Assembly: GCF_024055605.1 (NCBI RefSeq)
Contig: NZ_JAMXLX010000006.1
Span: 124,001 to 188,000, forward strand
Source: Ciceribacter sichuanensis
Lineage (GTDB): Bacteria > Pseudomonadota > Alphaproteobacteria > Rhizobiales > Rhizobiaceae
Length of the DNA stretch: 64,000 bases
Reading direction: 5' to 3'
Shown here: positions 1 through 8,445 of the stretch, in pieces
Layout of the letters: the number at the start of each line of letters is the position of its first letter
Numbering within the stretch: the first letter of the stretch is position 1
The notes under the pieces: model-generated
The model's database searches: none
Seen by the model: only the letters and a program-made list of their open reading frames with translations
Told to the model about the DNA's origin: nothing
Program-made: the position numbers and the translations under genes

Positions 1-289
1 CGCCTTCATGCTCGCGCTTTCCGAGCGCACTTTCCCAGTTGGTCTCGTCGATCAGCGTCACCGGCGACGGCGGGAAGGGAACGGCGTGGATGCGGGTATA
101 ATGCTCCGCATATTCCTCCAGCCGCGCCGGCGAAGCGCCGAGCCGCCCCATGGCTTCCAGAACCATGGGCAGGTGATTGGCGAGCAATACAGGAAATTCG
201 CCGCTGTGACGGCCGACATCGGCAATCAGCGAAGGCAGCCGCTCGCCGGCCGAGGGATCGGGATAAATGCTTTTCAGGACAGTGACCAT
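1..289 (-). CDS. Questin oxidase family protein (DUF4243), C-terminal part missing
   Basis: Only the N-terminal 96 codons lie in the window; the gene runs off the left edge. The translation contains NHLPMVLEAMGRLGASP followed by RLEEYAEHY, which resembles the opening of questin oxidase-like proteins (DUF4243), where an N-H-x-P-M segment and a short helix before the main domain are common. The family is named after a fungal anthraquinone Baeyer-Villiger enzyme; bacterial members are mostly uncharacterised. The only in-frame ATG near the region start is at 289. Assignment is by remembered family pattern on a fragment, so it is tentative. Confidence 0.6.
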   Translation of the reverse strand, partial: MVTVLKSIYPDPSAGERLPSLIADVGRHSGEFPVLLANHLPMVLEAMGRLGASPARLEEYAEHYTRIHAVPFPPSPVTLIDETNWESALGKREHEG

Positions 290-464
290 GATTGCGAAAC
301 CGTTCTTTCGTCCCGGAAATACCCCCGTGAACGTGGGCGGCAGCCTTGGGACGCTAAATCATCAATAAAGAACAATATCTAACACAAAGAAACAAAAGGC
401 AACCTGATGCGCTTTCGTTCCGGTCAGATTTATTGGCTCATCTGGTGCTTTTCTCGCCCGGCAT

Positions 465-764
465 TCAGAATGGAAGCGCTTCATTCGGGGCGTGGCCAAA
501 CGCTTCCCGCGGATGCCGGCGATAGGCGATGAAGTCCAGTCCATCGCCCAGATGGGCCCATTTTTCCTGCCCGCCCGGACGTTGCCCGATCCACAGCGGA
601 TGGCGGAAGAAGATCAGCCTGCCGGAGCGCAAGCGGACATCCACTTCTCCGTCGGTGAATGGCGGCGGCCCGCCATGCCACTCGATCCAGCCATGGTTCG
701 GCTGGTCCTGGAAAATCTCCCACCTGCCGTTGAGCTTGTCTTCTTCCCGGTTGCCGTCTGCCAT
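465..764 (-). CDS. Small hypothetical protein (99 aa)
   Basis: I do not recognise this protein. It is 99 residues, rich in Trp, Gly and Pro (WIEWHGGPPPF near residues 25-35), with no signal peptide or membrane segment. The ATG at 764 has an AAAGG-type ribosome binding site nine bases upstream; a GTG at 788 would add eight residues. Codon use looks coding and the overlapping plus-strand frames do not look protein-like. It stands alone between the questin-oxidase-like gene and the DeoR regulator, all on the minus strand. Confidence 0.5.
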   Translation of the reverse strand: MADGNREEDKLNGRWEIFQDQPNHGWIEWHGGPPPFTDGEVDVRLRSGRLIFFRHPLWIGQRPGGQEKWAHLGDGLDFIAYRRHPREAFGHAPNEALPF

Positions 765-847
765 GCCCTGCTGCCTTTCACGAGTCACGGACAGTCTACC
801 ATTCGCAGGCGATGGCGGTCAGGATATCGGGTCGGAAAAGAGGCCTT

Positions 848-1681
848 TTAGCTGGCGACGATGATCTCGACGCCGGCGTCGGTCAGTGCCTTGTAGAGGT
901 CGCCGGTCGGCATCTCGTCGCAGATCAGCGTGTTGAACTCGGTGAGTGCGGCGACATAGACCAGCGACATGTTGTTGAATTTGGTGGAATCGCACAACAC
1001 CACACGCCGCGAGGCGCGGGAGAGATAGATGCGTTTCATGTCGGTTTCTTCGAAGGAGTAGTCGAAGATGCCGTCCGGGGTCAGCCCGGAAACGCCGACA
1101 AAGGCGATGTCGAACCACAGGGATTCGAACTGGCTCATGGCGGAAGCGCCGCTGGTCGACATTTCCTCGCCGCGGATGCGGCCGCCGGCGAGATAGATCT
1201 CGGCGCCCTTGCCGGCAAGATGCGCGGCGCTGCGGATGCTGTTGGTGAAGATCTTGGTGTGCTGGCGGACGGAAAGGGTTTCCGAGACGAAATAGGTGGT
1301 CGTGCCGACATCGAGCGCGATACTGCGGGCACCGGCGGCCAGATCGGCGGCGGCATAGGCGATGCGGCGTTTCAGGTTCTCGTTGCGAACCAGACGGGTC
1401 TCGAAAGCGGGTTCCTCGCTATCGGCGGTATCGCTTGCCGGCATGGCCGGAGCACGGTCGGGCTTGACCGCGCCACCATGGGTGCGGATCAGCTTGCCTT
1501 CCTTCTCCAGCTCGACGAGATCGCGGCGAACGGTCATTTCCGACACGGAAAGCTGCTGCGCCAGATCGCTGACCGTCACGGAACCGACGCGGCCGATCGC
1601 TTCCACGATCGCAGCCTGCCGGACCTGCGCCAGGAATTTGGGCCGCTCGTTCGTTTTCACCGCCGACTGTTCCCTCGCCAT
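848..1681 (-). CDS. DeoR/GlpR family transcriptional repressor
   Basis: Encodes a sugar-metabolism repressor of the DeoR/GlpR family. The N-terminal winged helix-turn-helix is clear (VSDLAQQLSVSEMTVRRDL, about residues 30-50, then KLIRTHGGAV), followed by the DeoRC sensor domain related to sugar isomerases, with ALDVGTTTYF as the phosphosugar-binding loop and a conserved CDSTKF motif. I start at the ATG at 1681 (MAREQSAV); the frame stays open to 1765 but those 28 residues are not family-like. It sits beside a kinase, phosphatase, BtpA-like and SDR genes, so its likely inducer is a phosphorylated intermediate of that pathway. Confidence 0.9.
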   Translation of the reverse strand: MAREQSAVKTNERPKFLAQVRQAAIVEAIGRVGSVTVSDLAQQLSVSEMTVRRDLVELEKEGKLIRTHGGAVKPDRAPAMPASDTADSEEPAFETRLVRNENLKRRIAYAAADLAAGARSIALDVGTTTYFVSETLSVRQHTKIFTNSIRSAAHLAGKGAEIYLAGGRIRGEEMSTSGASAMSQFESLWFDIAFVGVSGLTPDGIFDYSFEETDMKRIYLSRASRRVVLCDSTKFNNMSLVYVAALTEFNTLICDEMPTGDLYKALTDAGVEIIVAS

Positions 1682-1885
1682 TTGCTCTTGTCTTTCGTTT
1701 GTCGCCAATGCCCTTGCGGCAAGGATGGATACCAGCTTAGCCGAAAGGGAAAATGTTTCAAACAAAGCCTGTTCGAATCAAACACGCAATGCACAGACGA
1801 TTATGGTCACCTCTGTGCGAAAGTACAGGTTGTGCAGGATGGGGGTGGGTGGGAGACGTGTGTGTGGCCTACCCCCCCTCTACCT

Positions 1886-2062
1886 AACCCCCTCTGGCCT
1901 GCCGGCCATCTCCCCCACAAGGGGGGAGATCAGATGGGGATACCGCTCGCTCCCTCTCGACCGAAAATGTCATCGCATCGCTGGAAATAGAAGCGAACAA
2001 GGGTGGCCGTTCTGCGGTTCTCCCCCCTTGTGGGGGAGATGGCCGGCAGGCCAGAGGGGGTT
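1886..2062. repeat. RIME-type palindromic repeat element
   Basis: Two 44-bp arms, 1886-1929 and 2019-2062, are perfect reverse complements separated by 89 bp. Each arm contains nested palindromes, for example GGCCTGCCGGCC and an ATCTCCCCC...GGGGGAGAT hairpin. The sequence class (CCCCCTCTGGCCTGCCGGCC) is the one seen in Rhizobium-specific intergenic mosaic elements. It fills most of the 454-bp space (1682-2135) between the DeoR gene and the end of the HAD phosphatase gene; no other gene is visible there. Confidence 0.88.
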
Positions 2063-2135
2063 CAGGCCACCAGCAACAGCGCCGTTCACTCCGAACGAGA
2101 TCGCACGCCAAAGCCCAAAACGGCTGAACCCTGCC

Positions 2136-2825
2136 CTACGCCCGACGCGCGAGCCCCTCCGCCCGCCCGGACGAAAACAGCGAGACGATCTCGGAAAGCG
2201 CACCAACCGTCATGGCCGGCGTCACGCCCGCACTCTCTGCCGCCGTATCCTCGTCCTGCGCCGTATAGAACACCGCATAAAGGCCCGCGGCCTTTGCCGA
2301 AGCAAGCCCGGTGAAGCTGTCCTCGATGGCGACGATCGAACCCGCGGGAAGGCCAAGGCGTTCGGCGGCCATGCGGTAGGGGAAGGGTGAAGGCTTTCCT
2401 TCCGCCACGTCGTCGAGGCTGATCGAAAAGCGAATACAGGAAAAGATTCCCATCGCGTCGAGATTGGCATCGACCACCGCCCGGCAGGAATTGGAAACGC
2501 AGACCTGGGGAATGCCGAGATCGGCGAGCATGCGGATGGTCTCGACGGCTCCGGGCATGGTCGTCAGGCTGTGGCGGTGTTCAATATAGTGGCGGTTGAT
2601 CGCGTCCAGCCACTCCTGTTCGGCAGGCCCCGGCGGAAAGCGCGATTGCAGGCGCTTCCATACGTCGCCCATGTGAACGCCGCGAAACGCCATGTCCGGC
2701 AGATCGGTGAGATCGACGCCGAATCCCTTCGATGCCGCCACCAGCGCGCGGTGATGCAGCGGTTCGCTATCGACAAGCGTTCCGTCGATATCCCAGGCGA
2801 CCGCCCGGAAATTCGGCATGCTCAT
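2136..2825 (-). CDS. HAD-superfamily sugar phosphatase
   Basis: A 229-residue HAD hydrolase of the beta-phosphoglucomutase/phosphatase subclass. Motif I DIDGTLVDS is at residues 12-20 with the nucleophilic Asp12 and acid/base Asp14; motif II is the SNS near residue 112; motif III/IV are the Lys of EGKPSPFPY and EDSFTGLASAKAAG. A helical cap lies between motifs I and II. It overlaps the upstream kinase gene by four bases (ATGA), so the two are translated together. It probably dephosphorylates or proofreads a sugar phosphate made by that kinase; the substrate cannot be read from sequence. Confidence 0.9.
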   Translation of the reverse strand: MSMPNFRAVAWDIDGTLVDSEPLHHRALVAASKGFGVDLTDLPDMAFRGVHMGDVWKRLQSRFPPGPAEQEWLDAINRHYIEHRHSLTTMPGAVETIRMLADLGIPQVCVSNSCRAVVDANLDAMGIFSCIRFSISLDDVAEGKPSPFPYRMAAERLGLPAGSIVAIEDSFTGLASAKAAGLYAVFYTAQDEDTAAESAGVTPAMTVGALSEIVSLFSSGRAEGLARRA

Positions 2826-4330
2826 GATCCCGCCTTCCAGCGCGGCGCCAGCCGGTCGTAGAGGTCGCGGTAGCGGCGGTAGCCGTCGCGGTAGGCCTCG
2901 ACATTTCCGGGCTGCGGCTGAAGCACTTCAGAAAAGGTGACGAAGCGGGTGACGCCGCGCCAGTCGTCCTCGAGACCGACGCCGATTGCCGCCGTCCATG
3001 CCGCCCCGATGCAGGAGCCGGGATGGCCTGATAGCCGCTGCACCGGCGCATCGAGCACGTCGGCGACGATCTGCATCCATATGGTGCTCTGCGAGCCGCC
3101 ATCGGAGACGAGGTAGCGCCGGGGGTCGTGGCCCATATCGACGAGGACCTCGACATGATGGCGGATGGCGTAGGCATAGGATTCCAGCAGTGCACGCCAG
3201 AGATGGCCGAGATCGTGGGAAAGGGTGAGGCCTTCCACGACGCCGCGGGCCGCGGGATCGTGGATCGGCGTCTTTTCCCCCAGCAGATAGGGAAGGATGG
3301 TCAGCCCGTCAGCGCCTGCGGGCCGGGCGGAAGCCAGCGTATCGAGATGCTGGTGGAGGCTTTTTCCGGTCGCACGCGCGGCTTCGCGCTCGCCGCCGGC
3401 GAAGGTTTCGACGAACCAGTTGAGCGCCGAGCCGCCGGTGGACATGCAGCCGTTCGGCATGAACAGGCCGGGCACCAGATGATAATCGAGGAACAGGCGC
3501 GGATCGGGTTTCACCACATCGGTCGCGGTGAGGATATCGACCGCGCCGCCGAATTTCAGGAGCACGTCGCCGGCATCGATGACGCCCGCCCCGAGCGCCG
3601 AGGCGATCATGTCGGCGGCACCGCCGACAACCGGCGTTCCGGCGGCAAGGCCGGTTTCGGCGGCGCCGCGCGCATCGATCACGCCCATGATCTCATGGGA
3701 GGCCCGCTTCGGCGGAATGGCATCCGGGGCGACATGGGCGAGCCGCACCAGTTGGTCGTCGATCAGCCCCGTCGAGACATCGACGAAGCCGGCTTCGAGC
3801 GCCCAGTTCTGCTCGACTGCACGGATGCCGGTCAGGCGATAGTTGATGTAGTCGTAGGAACCGAACACGGTGGCGATGCGCGAGAAGACATCCGGCTCGT
3901 GGCGTTCGATCCAGCGCAGCTTGGCGGTGACCAGCTGCTGGTTGATGCCGTTGCCGGCACGTTTCAGGAAATCGGCCTCGTCCCACTCCTGCCGGAGTTC
4001 GGTGACTTCCGCCCCGCAGCGGCCGTCGCTCTGCTGGATGCTGGGGCGCAGCACCTTGCCTTCGGCATCGAGCAGCACCACGGCCGGCAGCATGCCGGTG
4101 ACGCCGACAGCCTTGATCGCGGTTGCGTCGAGGCCGCTCTGCTGGAGCAGTTCCGCAACGATGGCGCGGACATTTTCCCACCATTCCGCCGGGTTCTCCT
4201 CTGCCCAGCCGGCGCGGGGAGAGGAAAGCGTCACCGGGCGGGTGGCGGTCGCAAGAATGCGGTCGGGCAGCCCGACCAGAATGCCGATGGTCGAGGTTGT
4301 CCCGATATCCAGGCCAAGAACGACGGTCAT
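2822..4330 (-). CDS. FGGY-family carbohydrate kinase
   Basis: A 502-residue FGGY kinase with the actin-like ATPase fold. The N-terminal phosphate-1 motif is LGLDIGTTST at residues 5-14; the C-terminal half has the adenosine motif around VSDGGSQSTIW and the GAAWTAAIG segment. Overall it is nearest the xylulokinase-like branch. It would phosphorylate a ketose or polyol with ATP in the cytoplasm. It lies between a BtpA/SgcQ gene (14-bp gap) and a HAD phosphatase (4-bp overlap) in one minus-strand operon under DeoR control. Sugar identity unknown. Confidence 0.9.
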   Translation of the reverse strand: MTVVLGLDIGTTSTIGILVGLPDRILATATRPVTLSSPRAGWAEENPAEWWENVRAIVAELLQQSGLDATAIKAVGVTGMLPAVVLLDAEGKVLRPSIQQSDGRCGAEVTELRQEWDEADFLKRAGNGINQQLVTAKLRWIERHEPDVFSRIATVFGSYDYINYRLTGIRAVEQNWALEAGFVDVSTGLIDDQLVRLAHVAPDAIPPKRASHEIMGVIDARGAAETGLAAGTPVVGGAADMIASALGAGVIDAGDVLLKFGGAVDILTATDVVKPDPRLFLDYHLVPGLFMPNGCMSTGGSALNWFVETFAGGEREAARATGKSLHQHLDTLASARPAGADGLTILPYLLGEKTPIHDPAARGVVEGLTLSHDLGHLWRALLESYAYAIRHHVEVLVDMGHDPRRYLVSDGGSQSTIWMQIVADVLDAPVQRLSGHPGSCIGAAWTAAIGVGLEDDWRGVTRFVTFSEVLQPQPGNVEAYRDGYRRYRDLYDRLAPRWKAGS

Positions 4331-4344
4331 GGAGGGGTTCCGTA

Positions 4345-5145
4345 TCAGCGCAGGGTTTCGACGACGTCCATGAAGCGCTTGACACGGCTGCCGTCAACCG
4401 CGTTCCAGGTATTGCCATCGACCTTGAAGTGGGTGCCGATGACGACGCCCTGCGCCATGGAGAGGATGTCGCGCACGTTGTCGATGTTCACGCCGGTATT
4501 GGCGAAGACGGGAACGTCCTTGATGACTTCGCAGACTTCGCGCAGGTCCGACTGGTTGGCCGGCTGGCCGGTGATCGGGCCGGAAACGAGGATCGCATCG
4601 GCGAGCGAGGAGAAGACCGCGCTCTTGGCGCGAAGGGCAATCGGGCGCTGGTCGAGCGAATGGGCGAATTCCGCATTGATGTTGAACAGCATCTTCATGT
4701 CCTTGCGGCCGAGATTGGCGCGCAGGCGGGCAGCACCGGCGCAATCCGGCTCCCACAGGCCCATGTCCGAAGCGAACAGGCCGGTGAAGATTTCGCGCAC
4801 GAAGCTTGCGCCGGTGACCGCGCCGATGGCGACGCTCGAAAGCGGGTCCCAGAGGTAATTGACCCCGAACGGCACCTTCAGCGACGGCTTGATCGCCTGC
4901 ACGATGGCGGTCATCGCCGCGATGCTTTCCGGCGAGCCCTTGAAGACGTAGGGACGGTCGTTTTCATTGCCGAACATGATGGCGTCGACGCCGCCGGCCT
5001 GGAGCTTTTCCACGTCCGACATCACGTCATCGATGAGCTTCTGCACGCCGCCATCGGCGTCATAAAGCGGAGAGCCCGGCAATGCCCCGATATGGGCCAT
5101 GGAAATCACGACTTTCTTGCGGGCTCCAAAGCAATCAAAAACCAT
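4345..5145 (-). CDS. BtpA/SgcQ family TIM-barrel protein
   Basis: A 266-residue member of the BtpA/SgcQ family. Visible hallmarks are the N-terminal VISMAHIGALPGSP, the GGVDAIMFGNENDRPY strand, PFGVNYLWDP, and the C-terminal VFANTGVNIDN and GVVIGTHFKVDG, which form a phosphate-binding barrel end. Members occur in sugar operons (E. coli sgcQ) and, in cyanobacteria, affect photosystem I biogenesis; the reaction is not established. The ATG at 5145 has AAGGATCTGCAA upstream; the open frame continues to 5316 but that extension is not conserved-looking. First gene of the minus-strand kinase-phosphatase operon. Confidence 0.88.
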   Translation of the reverse strand: MVFDCFGARKKVVISMAHIGALPGSPLYDADGGVQKLIDDVMSDVEKLQAGGVDAIMFGNENDRPYVFKGSPESIAAMTAIVQAIKPSLKVPFGVNYLWDPLSSVAIGAVTGASFVREIFTGLFASDMGLWEPDCAGAARLRANLGRKDMKMLFNINAEFAHSLDQRPIALRAKSAVFSSLADAILVSGPITGQPANQSDLREVCEVIKDVPVFANTGVNIDNVRDILSMAQGVVIGTHFKVDGNTWNAVDGSRVKRFMDVVETLR

Positions 5146-5332
5146 TTGCAGATCCTTCAGCGGCGTCAGACTTGCGGGCGAAACTGCCCGTCCGGCGATG
5201 TTTCCGGCCCCGTGCCGTTGGGCGCGGCGAAGGGCCTGTTGGGAGGCGCGGCACGGCTCCGGAAGCCGCGACACGGATGTGAGTTGCAGGAAGCATAGAC
5301 AGAGAAACGAACGCAAGCAAACAAAAAAAACA

Positions 5333-5360
5333 TTTGATAAGTTCGATTTTGTTTCTTATC
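5333..5360. promoter_or_regulatory. Candidate DeoR operator between BtpA-like and SDR genes
   Basis: The divergent intergenic region has an inverted repeat GATAAG (5336-5341), 13 bases, CTTATC (5355-5360), set in TTTGAT-10 bases-TTGTTT. A similar TTTGAT-10 bases-TTTGTTT string lies upstream of the DeoR gene itself on the minus strand (about 1753-1780). This fits a shared DeoR operator and autoregulation. The site begins 27 bp before the SDR start, so it would block that promoter. Confidence 0.5.
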
Positions 5361-5386
5361 GTGGCGCAGCATAATAAGGAGTATCC

Positions 5387-6172
5387 ATGACCCATCCGGT
5401 TTTCCCAGAGCTCAGCAACCGCCGCGCGTTTCTCACGGGAGGTGGCACCGGGATCGGCCTTGCGATTGCCCGCGCGCTCGCGGCCCAGGGGGTGACGGTC
5501 GCGATTGCGGACATCAATCTGAAGTCGGCGGAAGATGCGGCGGCGGAGATCGGCAACGGCGCGATTGCGGTCGAGATCGACGTGCGCAAGCGTTCCTCGG
5601 TCGAGACGGCGTTTGCAACGGCCGTCGAAAAGCTCGGCGGCATCGACATCCTGATCGCCAATGCCGGTGTCTCCACCATGCAGAAGGCGCTGGAGCTGAC
5701 CGATGAGGAATGGGACTTCAATTTCGATGTGAACACCCGCGGCATCTTCCTGACCAACCAGATCGCCGGGCGTCATTTTTCTGAAAAAGGCAGCGGCTGC
5801 ATCGTCAACACCGCATCGCTGGCCGCCAAGGTCGGCGCGCCGCTTCTGGCGCATTATTCCGCCAGCAAGTTCGCCGTGCTCGGCTGGACGCAGGCCTTTG
5901 CGCGCGAACTGGCACCACAGGGCATCCGCGTGAACGCCGTCTGCCCCGGCTTCGTCAAGACCGGCATGCAGAGCCGCGAAATCGAGTGGGAAGCAAGCCT
6001 GCGCGGCATTTCGCCAGAACAGGTGTTCAACGAATATGTCGGCCTGACGCCGCTCGGCCGTATCGAGACGCCGGAAGATGTCGCCGATGTCGTGGTCTTC
6101 CTGTGCTCGGAAAGCGCCCGCTTCATGACCGGGCAGGGCATCAACGTCACCGGCGGCGTCTACATGACCTGA
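5387..6172 (+). CDS. SDR family NAD(P)-dependent oxidoreductase
   Basis: Classical short-chain dehydrogenase/reductase of 261 residues. The cofactor motif TGGGTGIG is near residues 17-24, NAG follows near residue 92, and the catalytic residues are Ser in NTASLAA and the YSASK Tyr/Lys pair. ADINLK after the second beta strand (acidic Asp) favours NAD. It would oxidise a secondary alcohol of a sugar or polyol. An AAGGAG ribosome binding site precedes the ATG. It is divergent from the BtpA-kinase-phosphatase operon across a probable DeoR operator, so it likely supplies the first oxidation step, with the kinase acting next. Confidence 0.9.
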   Translation: MTHPVFPELSNRRAFLTGGGTGIGLAIARALAAQGVTVAIADINLKSAEDAAAEIGNGAIAVEIDVRKRSSVETAFATAVEKLGGIDILIANAGVSTMQKALELTDEEWDFNFDVNTRGIFLTNQIAGRHFSEKGSGCIVNTASLAAKVGAPLLAHYSASKFAVLGWTQAFARELAPQGIRVNAVCPGFVKTGMQSREIEWEASLRGISPEQVFNEYVGLTPLGRIETPEDVADVVVFLCSESARFMTGQGINVTGGVYMT

Positions 6173-6356
6173 CGGAGGCTTCCGCCTCTCCGGCAGGTCC
6201 CGCGCAGTCGACTGTTTCAGCGCAATAACTTTGCCGCCCCTGCGGCGGGTTCCTGTGCTTTTGACAGCGGGCTATCCGTCAGCCAGTTTCGGTCGAGATG
6301 ATGACGGCTGACCCGGATCGGGGTGGCCTGCAGGCGTTGGAGACCGGTGCGGAAGA

Positions 6357-7433
6357 ATGGGCATAAAGACGCGTAACGCACTTGCGGGCACCGGGCTGGG
6401 CCGAACCGGGCCGGGGAAGGCCGCACTGGGACGGACCGGGATCGAGGTCTCGTCCGTGGGCTTCGGCACGGCGCCGCTCGGCGATTTCTTCGAACGGCTG
6501 GATGAGGCGACCGCCATCGAGACGGTCGCAAGCGCCGTCACTTCCGGCATCAACCTGATCGACACCTCGCCTCACTATGGAAACGGTCTGGCGGAGCACC
6601 GCGTCGGAACGGCTCTCAGAAGCCTTGCCCGCGAAGATGTGATCCTTTCCACCAAGATCGGCCGGGTGATGTCACCTGCTTCCCGGCACGGCGAGCCGCC
6701 ACCGCCGCCGCCGCGCGGCTTCGTCGGCGGACTGCCGCACCGGCCGGCCTTCGACTACAGTTACGACGGCGTCATGCGCGCCTTCGAGCAATCGCTGCTG
6801 CGGCTCGGCACCGACCGCATCGATATCCTGCTCGTCCATGACGTCGATCCGTGGAGCCAGGGCGAGGACATGGTGGAGATCCGCTACCGGCAGGTGATGG
6901 ACAGCGGCTTCAGGGCGCTCGATGCGCTTCGCAGCCAGGGTCTGGTGAAGGCCATCGGCCTCGGGCTCGACGACCACGAATGGTGCGAGCGCTTCATCCG
7001 CGAGGGCGATTTCGACGTGTTCCTGCTCGCGGGCCGCTATTCGCTGCTGGAACAGCCGGCGCTTTCGAGCCTTCTGCCGCTGGCGCTGGAGAAGAACATC
7101 GGCGTGATGCTGGGCGGCGTGTTCAACTCCGGCATTCTGGCGACCGGTGCCGTCGAGGGCGCGCGCTACAATTACGAGCCCGCCCCGCCCAATATCCTTG
7201 CCCGCGTCGCAAGCATCGAGCGGGTCTGTTCGGCCCATGGCGTAAAGCTCGCCCATGCCGCCGTTCAGTTCGCGCTTGCCCATCCCGCGGTCGCGACCAT
7301 CGTGCTCGGCGCAGTCCATCCCGACGAGATCGCCCGCAATCTCTCGGCCGTCGCGGCGCCGGTGCCCCCTGCCCTGTGGTCGGACCTGAGGAGCGAGGGC
7401 CTGCTCGACATGGCCGCGCCCACACCGTCGTGA
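6357..7433 (+). CDS. Aldo/keto reductase (aldose/pyridoxal dehydrogenase-like)
   Basis: A 358-residue aldo/keto reductase with a TIM barrel. It has GRTGIEVSSVGFGTAPLG, the catalytic Asp/Tyr in LIDTSPHYGNGLAE and Lys in VILSTKIGR, then LLVHDVDPWS. This arrangement is characteristic of the branch containing D-threo-aldose (L-fucose) dehydrogenases and pyridoxal 4-dehydrogenase, which use NAD. The extended N terminus before KAALGRTG is longer than usual by about 20 residues, so the true start may be internal. It is convergent with the deacetylase gene; whether it belongs to the sugar module on its left or the catabolic locus on its right is open. Confidence 0.85.
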   Translation: MGIKTRNALAGTGLGRTGPGKAALGRTGIEVSSVGFGTAPLGDFFERLDEATAIETVASAVTSGINLIDTSPHYGNGLAEHRVGTALRSLAREDVILSTKIGRVMSPASRHGEPPPPPPRGFVGGLPHRPAFDYSYDGVMRAFEQSLLRLGTDRIDILLVHDVDPWSQGEDMVEIRYRQVMDSGFRALDALRSQGLVKAIGLGLDDHEWCERFIREGDFDVFLLAGRYSLLEQPALSSLLPLALEKNIGVMLGGVFNSGILATGAVEGARYNYEPAPPNILARVASIERVCSAHGVKLAHAAVQFALAHPAVATIVLGAVHPDEIARNLSAVAAPVPPALWSDLRSEGLLDMAAPTPS

Positions 7434-7465
7434 AGGAACGGCCCCCTATGGGAGCCGCCCATCTT

Positions 7466-7502
7466 GAAGCCTTTCCGCTCCCATCCGGCGCTGAAAGGCT
7501 TC
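7466..7502. terminator. Possible bidirectional hairpin terminator
   Basis: GAAGCCTTTC (7466-7475) and GAAAGGCTTC (7493-7502) form a perfect 10-bp stem with a 17-base loop, located exactly between the convergent aldo/keto reductase and deacetylase genes. There is no long T tract, so it may be only a weak terminator. Confidence 0.4.
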
Positions 7503-7506
7503 GGCG

Positions 7507-8385
7507 TCAGCGGCGCGGGAAGCGTCTGGCGAAATCGTCGGCCATCTCGTCCAGCGTGCAGAAGCGCACGCCCTCATGGGACTTCAGATAGTCTATCAGC
7601 CGTTCCAGCATCATCAGCACCTGCGGGCGACCTGAAACGTCGGGGTGGATGGTGATCGGGAAGACGGCGTAATCCATTTCGCGATAGACCCACTCGAACT
7701 GGTCCATCCACATCTGCTCGATATCGCGCGGATTGACGAAGCCGTGGCTGTTCGGCGACTTCTTGATGAACATCATCGGCGGCAGGTCGTCGAGATACCA
7801 GTTGGCCGGTATCTCGATCAGGTCGGTCTCGACGCCGCGCGTCAGCGGCTTCATCCAGTCTTTCGCCTCGCGGCTGTAATCGATCTTGGTCCATTCGTCG
7901 CCGACGCGCACGTAATAGGGCGTGAAGTCGTTGTGCATCAGGGAATGGTCGTACTTGATGCCGCGCTCCAGCAGCAGCTCGTTGGTGACGTTGGAAAACT
8001 CCCACCACGGCGCGACGTAACCGGTCGGCGCCTTGCCGGCGAGGTTGCCGATCAGCTCGATGCACTTGTCGAGCACGTCCTCTTCCTGCTTACGGGTCAT
8101 GGCGATCGGGTTTTCATGGCTGTAGCCGTGAATGCCGATCTCGTGGCCGGCGGCGGCGACTGCCTTCATCTGCTCGGGAAAGGTTTCGGCGGAATGGCCG
8201 GGCACGAACCATGTCGTGCGGATGTCCTTCCTGTCGAACAGCTTCAAGAGGCGGGGCGAGCCGACTTCGCCGGCAAACAGGCCGCGCGAGATATCGTCGG
8301 GCGAATCCTCGCCGCCATAGGAGCCGAGCCAGCCGGCGACCGCATCGACGTCCACGCCGATGCCGACCAGTATTTCCTTTGTCAT
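7507..8385 (-). CDS. Polysaccharide deacetylase family (CE4) hydrolase
   Basis: A 292-residue NodB-homology deacetylase without a signal peptide, so cytoplasmic. The metal site is visible: Asp12/Asp14 in GVDVDAVAG and the H-x3-H pair His86/His90 in GIHGYSHE; the C-terminal His is in [11 protein letters not shown]. It resembles the peptidoglycan deacetylase HP0310/PgdA-like cytosolic branch, members of which also act as cyclic-imide or amide hydrolases. It forms a two-gene minus-strand unit with the asparaginase (60-bp gap). Context with amide hydrolases and a ring-oxidising monooxygenase suggests small amide/imide substrates rather than cell wall. Confidence 0.85.
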   Translation of the reverse strand: MTKEILVGIGVDVDAVAGWLGSYGGEDSPDDISRGLFAGEVGSPRLLKLFDRKDIRTTWFVPGHSAETFPEQMKAVAAAGHEIGIHGYSHENPIAMTRKQEEDVLDKCIELIGNLAGKAPTGYVAPWWEFSNVTNELLLERGIKYDHSLMHNDFTPYYVRVGDEWTKIDYSREAKDWMKPLTRGVETDLIEIPANWYLDDLPPMMFIKKSPNSHGFVNPRDIEQMWMDQFEWVYREMDYAVFPITIHPDVSGRPQVLMMLERLIDYLKSHEGVRFCTLDEMADDFARRFPRR

Positions 8386-8445
8386 GTCCTGTCTCCTTCT
8401 TTGCCGTATGTGGTTTCGCTGTATTGGGGAAACTGCTGAAAGCGG

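Noticed and set aside
3128..4858. Plus-strand open frame of 576 codons opposite the kinase and BtpA-like genes
   Set aside because: Antisense shadow of two recognised genes, no family features.
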